From contig CAZNUW010000010.1 in NCBI GenBank assembly GCA_964576515.1, positions 62,001 through 126,000 on the forward strand: a DNA stretch of 64,000 nucleotides. The letters run 5' to 3'. Positions within the stretch are counted from its first letter, which is position 1. The number at the start of each line of letters is the position of its first letter. Below, in pieces: positions 42,318 through 52,036 of the stretch. The translations under genes were made by a program, and so were the position numbers. The notes beneath the pieces are model-generated. The model ran no database searches, had not been told where the DNA came from, and saw nothing but the letters and a program-made list of their open reading frames with translations. The DNA is from SHVO01 sp964576515. GTDB taxonomy: Bacteria > Pseudomonadota > Alphaproteobacteria > Rhodospirillales > Rhodospirillaceae.

Positions 42318-44231
42318 TTAATGGCCCGGGACCGCCGCTTCGGATTTAAGTCTATCGGTTGCCTCTTGCAGCGCAAGGACTTCTTGGGTGGCGCCGCCCA
42401 GGCGCCGCAGCGCGACCGATCGGGTTTCGGCTTCCTTGCGTCCCACCACGACCAAAACCGGTACTTTTGTCAGCGAGTGCTCGCGCACCTTGTAATTGAT
42501 TTTCTCGTTCCGAAGGTCGGTTTCGACCCGAAGACCGGCGGCGCGCAAGGTCTCGGCCACCTCGTCGGCGTAGCCGGCCGCCTCATCGGTGATCGTGCAG
42601 ACCACGGCCTGCAAGGGGTTGAGCCACAGGGGGAACTTGCCGGAATAGTTTTCCACAAGGATGCCCACGAAACGCTCGAACGAGCCCAGAATCGCGCGGT
42701 GCAGCATCACCGGCGTATGCTTGGCGCCGTCCTCGCCCACGTATTGGGCACCCAGGCGGTCCGGCAGCACGAAGTCGGCCTGCAAGGTGCCGCACTGCCA
42801 GTCGCGGCCGATGGCGTCGCGCAGCACGAATTCCAGTTTCGGGCCGTAAAACGCCCCTTCGCCGGGGTTCAGGGTCCACGCGAGTCCCGCCGCGTCGGTC
42901 GCGTCCTTCAGGGCCGCTTCGGCGCGGTCCCAGGTCTCGTCCGAACCCGCGCGCGTCGGCGGACGGTCCGAGAACTTCACGCGGATCTCGGTGAAGCCCA
43001 GATCCTTGTAGACCGACTGCAACAGCTCGATGAACGCCTTCGTTTCCGATTTGATCTGATCTTCGGTGCAGAAGATGTGCGCGTCGTCCTGCACGAAAGC
43101 GCGCACGCGCATCAGCCCGTGCAGCGCGCCCGAAGGTTCGTTGCGGTGACAGCAGCCGAACTCGGCGATGCGCAAGGGCAGGTCGCGGTAGCTTTTGATG
43201 CCCTGGTTGAAGATCTGAACATGGCCCGGGCAGTTCATGGGCTTCACCGCCAGCACGCGCTCTTCCGACTCGGACGTGAACATCGCGTCGCGGAACTTTT
43301 CCCAGTGGCCGCTCTTCTCCCACAAGACCTTGTCCATCAGGAGCGGCGTGTTCACTTCCACATAGCCCGCCTTCTCCAGGCGGTTGCGGATGTAGTTTTG
43401 TAAGGTGCGGTACAGCGTCCAGCCCTTGGGATGCCAGAACACCGCGCCTTGCGCCTCTTCCTGCAAGTGGAACAGGTCCAGGTCCTTGCCGAGGCGGCGG
43501 TGATCGCGCTTCTCGGCCTCCTCGATCATGGTGAGGTAGTCTTTAAGCTGCTTTTCGTCGCCCCACGCGGTGCCGTAAATACGCTGCAACATGGCGTTTT
43601 TGGCGTCGCCGCGCCAATAGGCGCCGGCCAGCTTCGTCAGCTTGAAGGCCTTGCCCAGCTTGCCGGTCGACGGCAGATGCGGGCCGCGGCACAGGTCTTT
43701 CCATTTGCCTTGGCGATAGACGCTGACCTCTTCGCCGGCCGGGATCGATTCGATCAGTTCGGCTTTGTATTTCTCGCCGATCTCCTTGAAGTGCGCGACC
43801 GCGTCGTCGCGCTTCCACACTTCGCGCACGATGGGTTCGTCGCGGTCGACGATCTCGCGCATGCGGGCTTCGATCTTCTCGAGGTCGGCGGGGGTGAACG
43901 GTTCGTCGCGCGCGAAGTCGTAATAGAATCCGTTCTCGATCGCCGGGCCGATGGTGACTTGCGTGTTGGGGTACAGCTCCTGCACCGCCTCGGCCATCAC
44001 GTGGGCGGCGTCGTGGCGCAGCAGTTCAAGCGCGTCCGGGTCCTTCTTGGTCACGATCGAGACCGCGATGTCGCGGTCGAGCACCAAGTTCAGGTCGCGC
44101 ATCTCGCCGTCGATCCGCAGGGCCAGCGCGGCTTTCGCGAGGCCGGGGCCGATGTCGGCGGCCAGTTCCGCCCCCGTGATGGGTTTGTCGTAGGTGCGAA
44201 CGCTGCCGTCGGGAAGGGTAATGGCGACCAT
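42318..44231 (-). CDS. thrS: threonyl-tRNA synthetase
   Basis: 637 residues with the full domain order: TGS (1-60), editing domain with HDAAHVMAEAVQELYP, class II catalytic core (motif 2 FGCCHRNEPSGALHGLMRVRAFVQDDAHIFC, motif 3 MLHRAILGSFERFVGILVENY) and the anticodon-binding domain to the end. The zinc-binding Cys/His residues of the core (MNCPGHVQIF, HRAIL) are present. First gene of the translation operon; 97 bp separate it from infC. Confidence 0.97.
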   Translation of the reverse strand: MVAITLPDGSVRTYDKPITGAELAADIGPGLAKAALALRIDGEMRDLNLVLDRDIAVSIVTKKDPDALELLRHDAAHVMAEAVQELYPNTQVTIGPAIENGFYYDFARDEPFTPADLEKIEARMREIVDRDEPIVREVWKRDDAVAHFKEIGEKYKAELIESIPAGEEVSVYRQGKWKDLCRGPHLPSTGKLGKAFKLTKLAGAYWRGDAKNAMLQRIYGTAWGDEKQLKDYLTMIEEAEKRDHRRLGKDLDLFHLQEEAQGAVFWHPKGWTLYRTLQNYIRNRLEKAGYVEVNTPLLMDKVLWEKSGHWEKFRDAMFTSESEERVLAVKPMNCPGHVQIFNQGIKSYRDLPLRIAEFGCCHRNEPSGALHGLMRVRAFVQDDAHIFCTEDQIKSETKAFIELLQSVYKDLGFTEIRVKFSDRPPTRAGSDETWDRAEAALKDATDAAGLAWTLNPGEGAFYGPKLEFVLRDAIGRDWQCGTLQADFVLPDRLGAQYVGEDGAKHTPVMLHRAILGSFERFVGILVENYSGKFPLWLNPLQAVVCTITDEAAGYADEVAETLRAAGLRVETDLRNEKINYKVREHSLTKVPVLVVVGRKEAETRSVALRRLGGATQEVLALQEATDRLKSEAAVPGH

Positions 44232-44353
44232 GGAGCCTTGGAGGTGAAAGTGTGGAAACGGAAGGATTTAGCCGAAAATCGGCGGGAATTTAGAGCATGG
44301 AGGCCAAAAGGGAAAGCGGCGCGGCGGATTTTGGCCGGCCTATAAGCGCTTCC

Positions 44354-45295
44354 CTACAAGCGTTTCAGGGCGGTGAGGACTTCGGCCGCCGGAATCGCGC
44401 CCAGGTGCGGCCGGCGCAGGATCGTGACCCGCGAGCCCCTTTGCCCGGCGAGCGCGGGGTCCGAATGCGCGTCGTAAAGCACGACGGCTCTGCACCCGGC
44501 GCCCGCGGTAAGGTGCATGAGGCCGTTGTCCGCGCCGATGGCGCCCGCCGCCGCCCAGGCCATGAAGACCAGCTCGTTGAGGGTGGCCTTGCCGACAAGG
44601 TCGATCACCCCGGGGCAGGTCTTGAGCACGGCGTCGAAGTCTTCAGGCCGGTTCAGGCCGACGGCCACCAGCACGCGGCTCTCCGCCGCGGCGAGGCGCG
44701 CGAACTCCGCCAGGCGCGGCCATGGGCCGCCCGGTCCCGGTTCCACCGCGACCAGCACGTAGGGTTCGTTCATCCGGAACGGGACATTGAAGGCCGTCAC
44801 GCGCCGCGCGACCCACGACAGGTCGGTGGCCGGCACCACGGGGATCCCGGCCGGACGCAATTGATGCGCCCACTGATCGCGCACATGCATCCGCGGGCGG
44901 TGCGGGTCGGTCCAGGCGAGCGCCGTTCCGGAGATCGCGCCGGACCACGGCAGGTCCGCGCGCGCCGCGGACAGGGCGCGGCGTCCGTACATCAGCCAGA
45001 ACAGGTGTTTGCTGTGCCGATCGCAATCGAGATCATAGACCCGCGTCCAGGCGCGCGTGCGCAGCCGGGCGCGCAGATCGCGCCAGCGTTTCAGATTGCG
45101 CGATTTGCGCGTCCCGTCTTCCCACACCTCGTCCGCATAAGGCGCCGTGCGCAGGAATTCGGCCATGTCCTCGGCCGCGAGGATGACGACGCGCGCGTCG
45201 CCGTGCGACGCGCGGATCGCGGCGAGGGCGCCGAGGGCGGGGACGACACGGGAAAGTTCGGACGTCAGGAGGACGAGAATGTCTTCCTGCGTCAT
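44354..45295 (-). CDS. glycosyltransferase family 9 (heptosyltransferase-like)
   Basis: 313 residues of the ADP-heptose:LPS heptosyltransferase fold (GT9, GT-B). The C-terminal nucleotide-sugar site is readable: EPYVLVAVEPGPGGPWPRLAEFARLA, then ELVFMAWAAAGAIGADNGLMHLTAGAGCRAVVLYDAHSDP, where the D-N-G-x-x-H-L block is the GT9 signature. It probably adds a sugar to the lipopolysaccharide core or another surface glycan. Its ATG overlaps the TGA of the upstream GT4 gene (ATGA). The acceptor is not known. Confidence 0.85.
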   Translation of the reverse strand: MTQEDILVLLTSELSRVVPALGALAAIRASHGDARVVILAAEDMAEFLRTAPYADEVWEDGTRKSRNLKRWRDLRARLRTRAWTRVYDLDCDRHSKHLFWLMYGRRALSAARADLPWSGAISGTALAWTDPHRPRMHVRDQWAHQLRPAGIPVVPATDLSWVARRVTAFNVPFRMNEPYVLVAVEPGPGGPWPRLAEFARLAAAESRVLVAVGLNRPEDFDAVLKTCPGVIDLVGKATLNELVFMAWAAAGAIGADNGLMHLTAGAGCRAVVLYDAHSDPALAGQRGSRVTILRRPHLGAIPAAEVLTALKRL

Positions 45296-46464
45296 GAAGC
45301 CGCGCGTTTCGCGAGAACCTCGTCATAGACCGCGAGGGTCTTGGCGCACATTTCGTCCTTGTTGAACAAGGTCCGGGCGCGTTCGGACGCCAGTTTCGCG
45401 ACATGCGCGCGTTCCTCGCGCGACAAGGTCAGCGCGCGCTCCAACGTATCGGCGAGCGAGACGGGATCGCTTGCGGTGAACATCCAGCCGGTCACGCCGG
45501 GCACGATGATCTCTGCCGTCGGCCCGTGCGAACAGGCGACCACCGGCCGGCCCATCGCTTGAGCTTCAGCGATCACGCGGCCGAAGGCCTCGGGCCGGGT
45601 CGAGGCGACGACGACAACGTCGGTCACCATGTAGGCGGCCGCCATGTCGTTGCAGTCCTCGATGACCTGCACGTTGCCGTCGACGCGCCGTGTCGCGGCG
45701 TGGCTCATGATGTGTTCGGCGAACCCCGCGTTGCCTTTGCCGACCATCAGGCAGCGCACGTCCAGCATGCCGCCGCGCCGGCGCTTCAGTTCGGCCAGCG
45801 CGTCGATCAAGATGTCGTGGCCTTTCAGCGCCGTCAAACGCCCCGGCAGCATGATGACCGGTCCGGCATCCTGCAGGCGCCACTTCTGCGCCACCTGGAT
45901 CAGCCGCGTCGAGGTCACGTTCTTTTCGTCATAGGTGTGCGTATCGATGCCGCGATGGATGACGCGGATGCGCTCCGGCGGCGTCTTGTAGTTCGCAAGG
46001 ATATGGTCGCGCACGAAATTGGACACGGCGATCACGATATCCCCGTCCGCCATCACGCGGTTATAGAATTTCTTCAGGCCGAACGGTCCCAGGCTGTAAA
46101 TGCCGTGGAAGGTGGTGACAAACGGCACGTCCGTTTCTTTCGCGGCCTCGCGGGCGCTCCAGCCCGGCGCGCGCGAGCGCGCATGCACCAGCGACACTTT
46201 TTCGCGCCGGATCACCTCGGCGATGCGCGCCACGTTGTCCTTCACGTTCCGCGGGTTCTTGGTGTTCAGCGGCAATACGATGTGTTCGGCGCCCGCGCGG
46301 TCCAGTTCGCGCACCAACGGGCCGCCTTCCGACACGACAAGCGCGCGCCAGCCCGCGCGCACCAGGGCCTGCGCGACGTCGATAGTGCCGCGTTCGACTC
46401 CGCCGCTGACGAGACTCGGCAGCACCTGCAGGCAGGTTTTTTTCGATTGAGAAAGGTCGCTCAT
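45292..46464 (-). CDS. glycosyltransferase family 4
   Basis: 390-residue GT-B enzyme. N-terminal VLPSLVSGGVERGTIDVAQALVRAGW and C-terminal donor site PGRLTALKGHDILIDALAEL and RPEAFGRVIAEAQAMGRPVVACSHGPTAEIIVPGVTGWMF (the E-x7-E region) mark a GT4 retaining transferase. Cytoplasmic face of the inner membrane, likely in LPS core or polysaccharide assembly with the overlapping GT9 gene. Exact sugar not deducible. Confidence 0.88.
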   Translation of the reverse strand: MSDLSQSKKTCLQVLPSLVSGGVERGTIDVAQALVRAGWRALVVSEGGPLVRELDRAGAEHIVLPLNTKNPRNVKDNVARIAEVIRREKVSLVHARSRAPGWSAREAAKETDVPFVTTFHGIYSLGPFGLKKFYNRVMADGDIVIAVSNFVRDHILANYKTPPERIRVIHRGIDTHTYDEKNVTSTRLIQVAQKWRLQDAGPVIMLPGRLTALKGHDILIDALAELKRRRGGMLDVRCLMVGKGNAGFAEHIMSHAATRRVDGNVQVIEDCNDMAAAYMVTDVVVVASTRPEAFGRVIAEAQAMGRPVVACSHGPTAEIIVPGVTGWMFTASDPVSLADTLERALTLSREERAHVAKLASERARTLFNKDEMCAKTLAVYDEVLAKRAAS

Positions 46465-46649
46465 AATCCGCTTAAGTCACTCTTGCCCGCAGGACGCCGC
46501 GACGGACCTGCAATTCTCGTGGTCTCTTCATGCGGCGTCACGATCCTAGGTAGAAAACAGTCTAATCCATCCGAAACCGAATAGGAAAAAACCTGTCTGC
46601 GTGATAGGACAGCGGCGGGCTGATTTCTGGGGCTTTGCTCTCACGTTCA

Positions 46650-47417
46650 ATGGCTGCGGCGCTCGAATTCCGACGCCCCGATGGGGCGGTCATCGCTTAT
46701 GAACGGCACGCCGCGCAAGACCGGAAACGGCCCGGAGTCGTTTTTCTGCACGGCTTGCGCTCCGACAGGGGCGGAACCAAAGCCGAGGCGATGGCCCGGC
46801 ATGCGGCTGAGCGGGGTTACGGCCTCCTGCGGTTCGATATGTTCGGTCACGGCGCGTCCAGCGGCCGGTTTGAAGACGGCGGCATTTCGCGGTGGGTCGA
46901 AGACGCGGTCGCGGTGCTCGACGAACTGACGGACGGACCGCAGATTCTCGTCGGCTCAAGCATGGGCGGATGGGTCATGGTGAAGACCGCCATGGCGCGG
47001 CCCGCGCGGTTGGCCGGGCTGGTGGGAATCGCTGTGGCTCCGGATTTCACCGAGGATCTCATGTGGTCCGCGTTCGACGCGGCGCAGCGCGAGGCCCTGA
47101 TGCGCGAGGGCGGCGTCGATCTCCCGAGCGAGTACGACGACGGCCCGTACCGGATCTCGCGCCACCTGATCGAAGACGGGCGCAAGAATTTGGTGCTGCG
47201 CGGGGAGGTGCCGATCACATGCCCGGTGCGCCTGATGCACGGGCAGCGGGATGCGGCGGTTCCTTGGAACACGTCGCTGCGGCTGGCGGAGCGGATCACG
47301 GGGGACGACGTGCGCATCCATCTGGTGAAGGACGGCGATCATCGTTTGTCCCGGCCGCAGGATCTCGAGGCGTTGTGCGGCTTTATCGACGGGTTGGTCA
47401 TGAAAGGACAGGCATGA
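46650..47417 (+). CDS. alpha/beta-hydrolase (serine hydrolase, ABHD10-like)
   Basis: 255 residues from the ATG at 46650; a TTG at 46635 would add five residues. Triad Ser104 (GSSMGG), Asp201 (HGQRDAAVPW) and His231 (DGDHRLS) is intact, with oxyanion-region FLHGLRSDRGGTKA near 32-45 and GHGASSGRF. The GSSMGGW elbow and HGxxD-xxVPW block recall ABHD10-type thioesterases/hydrolases. Cytoplasmic. The stop overlaps the start of the TPR gene (ATGATG), so they are cotranscribed. Confidence 0.85.
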   Translation: MAAALEFRRPDGAVIAYERHAAQDRKRPGVVFLHGLRSDRGGTKAEAMARHAAERGYGLLRFDMFGHGASSGRFEDGGISRWVEDAVAVLDELTDGPQILVGSSMGGWVMVKTAMARPARLAGLVGIAVAPDFTEDLMWSAFDAAQREALMREGGVDLPSEYDDGPYRISRHLIEDGRKNLVLRGEVPITCPVRLMHGQRDAAVPWNTSLRLAERITGDDVRIHLVKDGDHRLSRPQDLEALCGFIDGLVMKGQA

Positions 47418-48256
47418 TGCGGCGGATCGCACTTGGTGTTGTTGGCGTGATCGTGGGCGTCGCGGCCGATGTCGGCCCTGTGCGCGCGGCGACCGGCAAC
47501 GTCGCGTCCGCGCCCAGCCAGGCCTTGTCGCCGACACCGGATCTCACGAACCCGTCGCACACCTACGAAGTTTGTTTGATGACCGCCAAGAATGAGCCCG
47601 AGAAGGGGTTCGAGATGGCGGGCAAGTGGCTCACCCTGGGCGGCGGCCCGCCGGCGAAACACTGCGAAGCCATCGCGCTGATCGGCATGAAGGAATACAC
47701 CGAAGCCGCGACGCGCCTCGAAGCGCTCGCGGGCATGAACGAGGACGAATCCGTGCGCGCCGGCGTTCTCTCCCAGGCGGGGCAGGCGTGGCTGCTGCAC
47801 GGCGATCTGACGCGGGCGCTCGCCGCCCAAACCTCCGCCTTGGATGCGATGCCGGTGAAGAACCGCCAGCACGCCTATATCCTCGTCGACCGCGCGGCGA
47901 CTTACGCCGATGCGGGCAAGTACGCCGACGCGGTGCGCGATCTCGACGCCTCCCTCGCCATCGACCCGCAGAACCCGGACGCGCTCGCCTTCCGGGCCAG
48001 CGCGCGCCGCCATATGGACGAGGTCGATATGGCGCTGGTGGACGCCGAACAGTCCATCGCCATCGATCCCCAGAACATCATCGGGTTGTTGGAACGCGGC
48101 ATCATCTACAAGCTGAAGAACCGCAACGACGCCGCCCGCCAGGACTGGCTGCGTATCATCCAGATCGCGCCTGACTCCGAAGCCGGAAAAGCCGCGCGCA
48201 CGAATATCGAACGTATGGACGTTCAGCCCGACGCGGGCGCGAAAGCCGCTCAGTAG
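47414..48256 (+). CDS. periplasmic TPR repeat protein
   Basis: 280 residues starting at the ATG at 47414, with AGGA 5 nt upstream and overlapping the hydrolase stop. An N-terminal signal peptide (IALGVVGVIVGVAADVGPVRA) directs export. TPR units are readable from about residue 85, most clearly HAYILVDRAATYADAGKYADAVRDLDASLAIDPQNPDALAFRASAR and ALVDAEQSIAIDPQNIIGLLERGIIYKLKNRNDAARQDWLRIIQIAPDSE. It is probably a scaffold; partner unknown. Convergent with fzlA. Confidence 0.85.
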   Translation: MMRRIALGVVGVIVGVAADVGPVRAATGNVASAPSQALSPTPDLTNPSHTYEVCLMTAKNEPEKGFEMAGKWLTLGGGPPAKHCEAIALIGMKEYTEAATRLEALAGMNEDESVRAGVLSQAGQAWLLHGDLTRALAAQTSALDAMPVKNRQHAYILVDRAATYADAGKYADAVRDLDASLAIDPQNPDALAFRASARRHMDEVDMALVDAEQSIAIDPQNIIGLLERGIIYKLKNRNDAARQDWLRIIQIAPDSEAGKAARTNIERMDVQPDAGAKAAQ

Positions 48257-48267
48257 GGCGCCTTGCT

Positions 48268-48939
48268 CTAAAAATCCAAATCCGCGTACACCGGCGCGGG
48301 CGCGATGCCCGGCACCGTGTCTTGCAGCAGGCACCGGAAGCTGAAGCGTGACTTGATGCGCACGTACCACTCCTTCGCCAAGGGGTGATGGCTCCACGGC
48401 ACGTCGCCGGAATAATCGATCAGGGACAGATGCGAGGCGGCGCTCAGGTCGGCGTAGCTGATCTCGTCGCCGGCCAGCCAGCTCCGACGTTCCGTCAGCC
48501 AGGCGATATACTGAAGGTGCGTATGGATGTTTTCGCGGCCCGCGCGCAAGGCCCTGGAATCCGGCGCGGCGTTCGCCAGCCGGCGGATCAGTTTCTCGCC
48601 CGCCAGATGCTGGGTGACCTCGCGATTGAACTTGATGTCGAACCACGCCGCCAGACGGCGCGCCTCCGCCCGGTCCTTCGGCGTGCGGCCTAAGAGGTTC
48701 GTCTGCGGATAGACCTCTTCCAGGTACTCGCAGATGGCGTGGGTGTCGCAGACGATGGTGCCGTCCTCGTCCACGAGCACAGGCAGTTCGCCGGCGGGAT
48801 TGAGGGTCAGGAACTCGTCGTCCGGCGCCCAGGGGTCGGTCTCGATTTCCGTGAACGACAAACGCTTCTCGTGCAGCGCGAGGCGGACCTTGCGGGCGGC
48901 GGGAAGAAGCGTGTGATGGTAAAGCGTGCGCATCGTCAT
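48268..48939 (-). CDS. fzlA: FtsZ-binding protein FzlA-like (glutathione S-transferase family)
   Basis: 223 residues with the GST thioredoxin-like N-domain (YHHTLLPAARKVRLALHEKRLSF, LNPAGELPVLVDEDGTIVCDTHAICEYLEE) and alpha-helical C-domain. The C-terminal part (YIAWLTERRSWLAGDEISYADLSAASHLSLIDYSGDVPWS, then RIKSRFSFRCLLQDTVPGIAP, ending YADLDF) matches the alphaproteobacterial FzlA proteins, which bind FtsZ and couple it to constriction in Caulobacter. Identification is from remembered family pattern; a generic GST is the alternative. Monocistronic. Confidence 0.72.
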   Translation of the reverse strand: MTMRTLYHHTLLPAARKVRLALHEKRLSFTEIETDPWAPDDEFLTLNPAGELPVLVDEDGTIVCDTHAICEYLEEVYPQTNLLGRTPKDRAEARRLAAWFDIKFNREVTQHLAGEKLIRRLANAAPDSRALRAGRENIHTHLQYIAWLTERRSWLAGDEISYADLSAASHLSLIDYSGDVPWSHHPLAKEWYVRIKSRFSFRCLLQDTVPGIAPAPVYADLDF

Positions 48940-49001
48940 GTGATGCGAACTATTTAGAAGATCGGGCGAAACCGATCCAGGGTCTCGTTACTTGGGTCTC
49001 G

Positions 49002-49280
49002 CTACTTGCCGTCGGCGCTGTAGATGGATTTGACCAGTTCGGTCAGCGTCACGCCGATCTTGTCGCCGGAGGTGATGACCACTTCGCCTTTTGCGATCAG
49101 GACGTCGTTGGCGAAGATTTCCACAGGGTCGGAGGTCTTCTGCTCCAGTTCCACCACTGCGCCGCGGCCGAGTTTGAGGAGCTGGTTGACGCGCAAGTTC
49201 GCCTGGCCGAGGACAACGGAGATGTCGACGTCGACGTTATAAATCGCCTGGTGCGAGTCTTCTTGGTCTCTATCGGCCAT
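49002..49280 (-). CDS. fliN: flagellar motor switch protein FliN
   Basis: 92 residues with one SpoA/FliN domain (DVDISVVLGQANLRVNQLLKLGRGAVVELEQKTSDPVEIFANDVLIAKGEVV), normal for a short FliN. It forms the lower C-ring with FliM and FliG. AGGTGG precedes the ATG at 49280. No other flagellar gene is in the window, so the gene lies apart from its partners. Confidence 0.92.
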   Translation of the reverse strand: MADRDQEDSHQAIYNVDVDISVVLGQANLRVNQLLKLGRGAVVELEQKTSDPVEIFANDVLIAKGEVVITSGDKIGVTLTELVKSIYSADGK

Positions 49281-49357
49281 ATCAATCCACCTGCGGGGCC
49301 ACTATGCACCCGCATACGCCCTATTTCACCTTAAAGTTCGAACGGTTAAGAACCTCT

Positions 49358-50977
49358 TTAAGGCGTTGGCGCGGTGGTTTTCAGCTCAAGCGCCGCGGCC
49401 ATCAACTGCTTGGTGTAGGGGTCGCGCGGGGCCGAGAAAATCTGCTGGGACGGCCCGGTTTCCCGCACTTTTCCGTCCTTCATCACAATGACCTCGTTTG
49501 CGAGAGCCCGCACGACGCGCAGGTCGTGGCTGATGAACAGATAAGCCAACTGGTATTTCGCCTGCAGGTCGCGCAACAGATCGACGATCTGCGCCTGCAC
49601 CGAGACGTCGAGCGCGCTGGTGGGCTCGTCCAGCATCAGGAATTTCGGCCGCAGCACCATGGCCCGGGCGATGGCGATCCGCTGGCGCTGGCCGCCGGAG
49701 AATTCGTGTGGGTAGCGGTCCTGCATGGCCGGGTCCAGGCCGACGTCGCGCAAGGCTTCCGCCACGCTGTCGCGGCGCTCGGCGGGGGTGCCGATGTCGT
49801 GGACGGCCAATCCCTCGCCGATGATCTGTCCGATGGTCAGGCGCGGGCTCAGGGATCCAAAAGGATCCTGGAACACCACCTGCATGTCCCGGCGCAAGGC
49901 CCGCACCTCTTTGCGTTTCAGGCCGTCGATCCTATTTCCCTGGAAACGGATCGCGCCTTCGCTGGCGATGAGGCGCAAGAGCCCCAAGCCCAGGGTGGTC
50001 TTGCCCGAACCGCTTTCGCCCACCACGCCCAGGGTGTCTCCGGCCTTCACCGAAAGTGTGACGCCGTCGACGGCTTTGATATGGCCCACGGTGCGCCGGA
50101 TCACCCCGCGTTTGATGGGAAACCATACTTTGAGATCGTCGGCTGCCATGATCTCGGGCGCCGATACGACGGGCGCGGGCGGCGCGCCCTTGGGTTCGGC
50201 GGCCACCAGATGTTTGGTGTAGGCGTGTTCCGGCGTGCGGAACACGGTTTCCACGTCGCCCTGCTCGACGATCAGACCGTCCTTCATCACGCACACACGG
50301 CCACCCAGTTTGCGCACGATGGCCAGATCGTGGGTGATGAACAGCATCGCCATGCCGAGACGGCGCTGCAGGTCTTTCAGAAGGTCCAGGATCTGCGCCT
50401 GGATGGTGACGTCGAGCGCCGTGGTCGGTTCGTCGGCGATCAGGAGGTCCGGATTGAGCGCCAGCGCCATGGCGATCATCACGCGCTGGCGCTGTCCGCC
50501 CGACAGTTCATGCGGCAGGGCCGAAAGCCTGGTTTCCGCTTCCGCGAGGCCCACGAGCGTCAGCAATTCCAGAACACGCGCGCGCCGCGCCGCGCCCTCC
50601 ATGCCGCCGTGCACTTCCAGCACCTCGCCCACCTGCTTCTCGATGTTGTGCAGGGGGTTCAGCGAGGTCATGGGCTCTTGGAACACCATGCCCACGCGGT
50701 TGCCGCGGATGCCGCGCATCGCGTCTTCGGACGCGCCGACAATCTCGACGCCTTTGAATTTGATGCTGCCCTTCGGATGACGGGCGCGCGGATAGGGCAG
50801 AAGGCGCAGGATCGAAAGCGCCGTCACGGTCTTGCCGCTGCCGCTTTCGCCCACCAGTGACATGGTCTCGCCCTTGCGCAGCGTGAACGACGCGCTTTTG
50901 ACCGCGGCGACTTCCGCGCCGCCCTGGCCGAAGCTGACCGCGAGATCGTTGATGTCGAGCAGAGGCGTATCGGTCAT
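49358..50977 (-). CDS. yejF: oligopeptide/microcin C ABC transporter, double ATPase YejF
   Basis: 539 residues holding two complete ABC modules in one chain, as in YejF. Both Walker A motifs read GESGSGKT; both signatures LSGGQRQR and FSGGQRQR and both Walker B blocks (DLLIADEPTTALD, KFLMLDEPTSALD) are present. Each module ends in the oligopeptide-type C-terminal extension. It energises YejB/YejE. 19 bp follow yejE. The E. coli homologue imports microcin C and peptides. Confidence 0.95.
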   Translation of the reverse strand: MTDTPLLDINDLAVSFGQGGAEVAAVKSASFTLRKGETMSLVGESGSGKTVTALSILRLLPYPRARHPKGSIKFKGVEIVGASEDAMRGIRGNRVGMVFQEPMTSLNPLHNIEKQVGEVLEVHGGMEGAARRARVLELLTLVGLAEAETRLSALPHELSGGQRQRVMIAMALALNPDLLIADEPTTALDVTIQAQILDLLKDLQRRLGMAMLFITHDLAIVRKLGGRVCVMKDGLIVEQGDVETVFRTPEHAYTKHLVAAEPKGAPPAPVVSAPEIMAADDLKVWFPIKRGVIRRTVGHIKAVDGVTLSVKAGDTLGVVGESGSGKTTLGLGLLRLIASEGAIRFQGNRIDGLKRKEVRALRRDMQVVFQDPFGSLSPRLTIGQIIGEGLAVHDIGTPAERRDSVAEALRDVGLDPAMQDRYPHEFSGGQRQRIAIARAMVLRPKFLMLDEPTSALDVSVQAQIVDLLRDLQAKYQLAYLFISHDLRVVRALANEVIVMKDGKVRETGPSQQIFSAPRDPYTKQLMAAALELKTTAPTP

Positions 50978-50995
50978 AAGGTTCGGAACATCGGA

Positions 50996-52036
50996 TCAGT
51001 TGAACGTCTTGCGCGGGTCGAGGGCGTCGCGGACCGCTTCGCCGACGAAGATGAGAAGCGTGAGCATGCCGGCGATCACGAAGAAGCCCGTCAGCCCCAG
51101 CCAGGGCGCTTGCAGGTTTTCTTTACCCTGGCGCAACAACTCGCCCAAGGAGGCGGAGCCCGGCGGCATGCCGAGGCCCAGGAAGTCGAGCGATGTGAGC
51201 GCCACGACCGCGCCCGAGATGATGAAGGGCAGGAAGGTGACCGTCGCCACCACCGCGTTGGGTAGGATGTGTTTGGCCATCACCGCCGCATCGCTCATGC
51301 CCAGCGCCTTCGCGGCGCGCACGTAATCGAGGTTGCGGGCCCGCAGGAATTCCGCGCGCACCACCGGCACCAGCGCCGTCCAACTGAACAGCAACAGCAC
51401 CAAAAGCAGCGTCCAGAACCCGGGCATCACGATCGACGACACGATGATCAGGATGAAGAGCTGCGGCAAACCGCTCCAGATTTCGATGAACCGCTGGAAG
51501 GTGAGGTCAAGCCAGCCGCCGAAATATCCCTGCACCGCGCCCGCGGCGACGCCGATGACCGTGGAGACGAGCGTCAGCGCGATGGCGAACAGCATCGACA
51601 GGCGGAAGCCGTAGATCAGGCGGGCCAGCACATCGCGGCCCTGGTTGTCGGTGCCCAGCCAATGGCGGGCCGACGGGGGCGCCGGGGCCGGCTGGCCCAG
51701 GTTGAAATCGATGGTCTGGTAGTCGTAGGGGATCAACGGCTCGATCATCCAGCCTTCGGCGTTGATCAGGTCGCGCAGGTAGGTGTCGGTATAGTCGGCG
51801 GGTGTCTCGAACACGCCGCCGAAGGTGGTCTCGGGGTAATCCCGCAGCACGGGGGCATAGAGCTCACCCTTGAAGCTCACCACCAGCGGTCGGTCGTTGG
51901 CTATGAACTCGGCCAGCAGGGTCGTCACGAACAAGATGGTGATGATGATGAAGGACCAGAAGCCGCGGCCGTTGGCGCGGAAGTTGGCCCAGCGCCGGCG
52001 GTTCAGGGCGGACATGCGCTGCGTCAGGCTGCTCAT
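50996..52036 (-). CDS. yejE: ABC transporter permease YejE
   Basis: 346 residues, DppC/OppC-type permease of the YejE kind: N-terminal region with RRRWANFRANGRGFWSFIIITILFVTTLLAEFIAND, a large periplasmic insert between TM1 and TM2 with HWLGTDNQGRDVLARLIYGFR, then the coupling loop EFLRARNLDYVRAAKALGMSDAAVMAKHILPNAV. The start is the ATG at 52036, which overlaps the yejB TGA (ATGA); the longer upstream frame is in yejB antiphase. Confidence 0.94.
   Translation of the reverse strand: MSSLTQRMSALNRRRWANFRANGRGFWSFIIITILFVTTLLAEFIANDRPLVVSFKGELYAPVLRDYPETTFGGVFETPADYTDTYLRDLINAEGWMIEPLIPYDYQTIDFNLGQPAPAPPSARHWLGTDNQGRDVLARLIYGFRLSMLFAIALTLVSTVIGVAAGAVQGYFGGWLDLTFQRFIEIWSGLPQLFILIIVSSIVMPGFWTLLLVLLLFSWTALVPVVRAEFLRARNLDYVRAAKALGMSDAAVMAKHILPNAVVATVTFLPFIISGAVVALTSLDFLGLGMPPGSASLGELLRQGKENLQAPWLGLTGFFVIAGMLTLLIFVGEAVRDALDPRKTFN

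Noticed and set aside
46892..47413. 174-codon N-terminal extension of the TPR protein
   Set aside because: It lies entirely over the hydrolase gene in another frame; the internal ATG at 47414 has a ribosome-binding site and a signal peptide.
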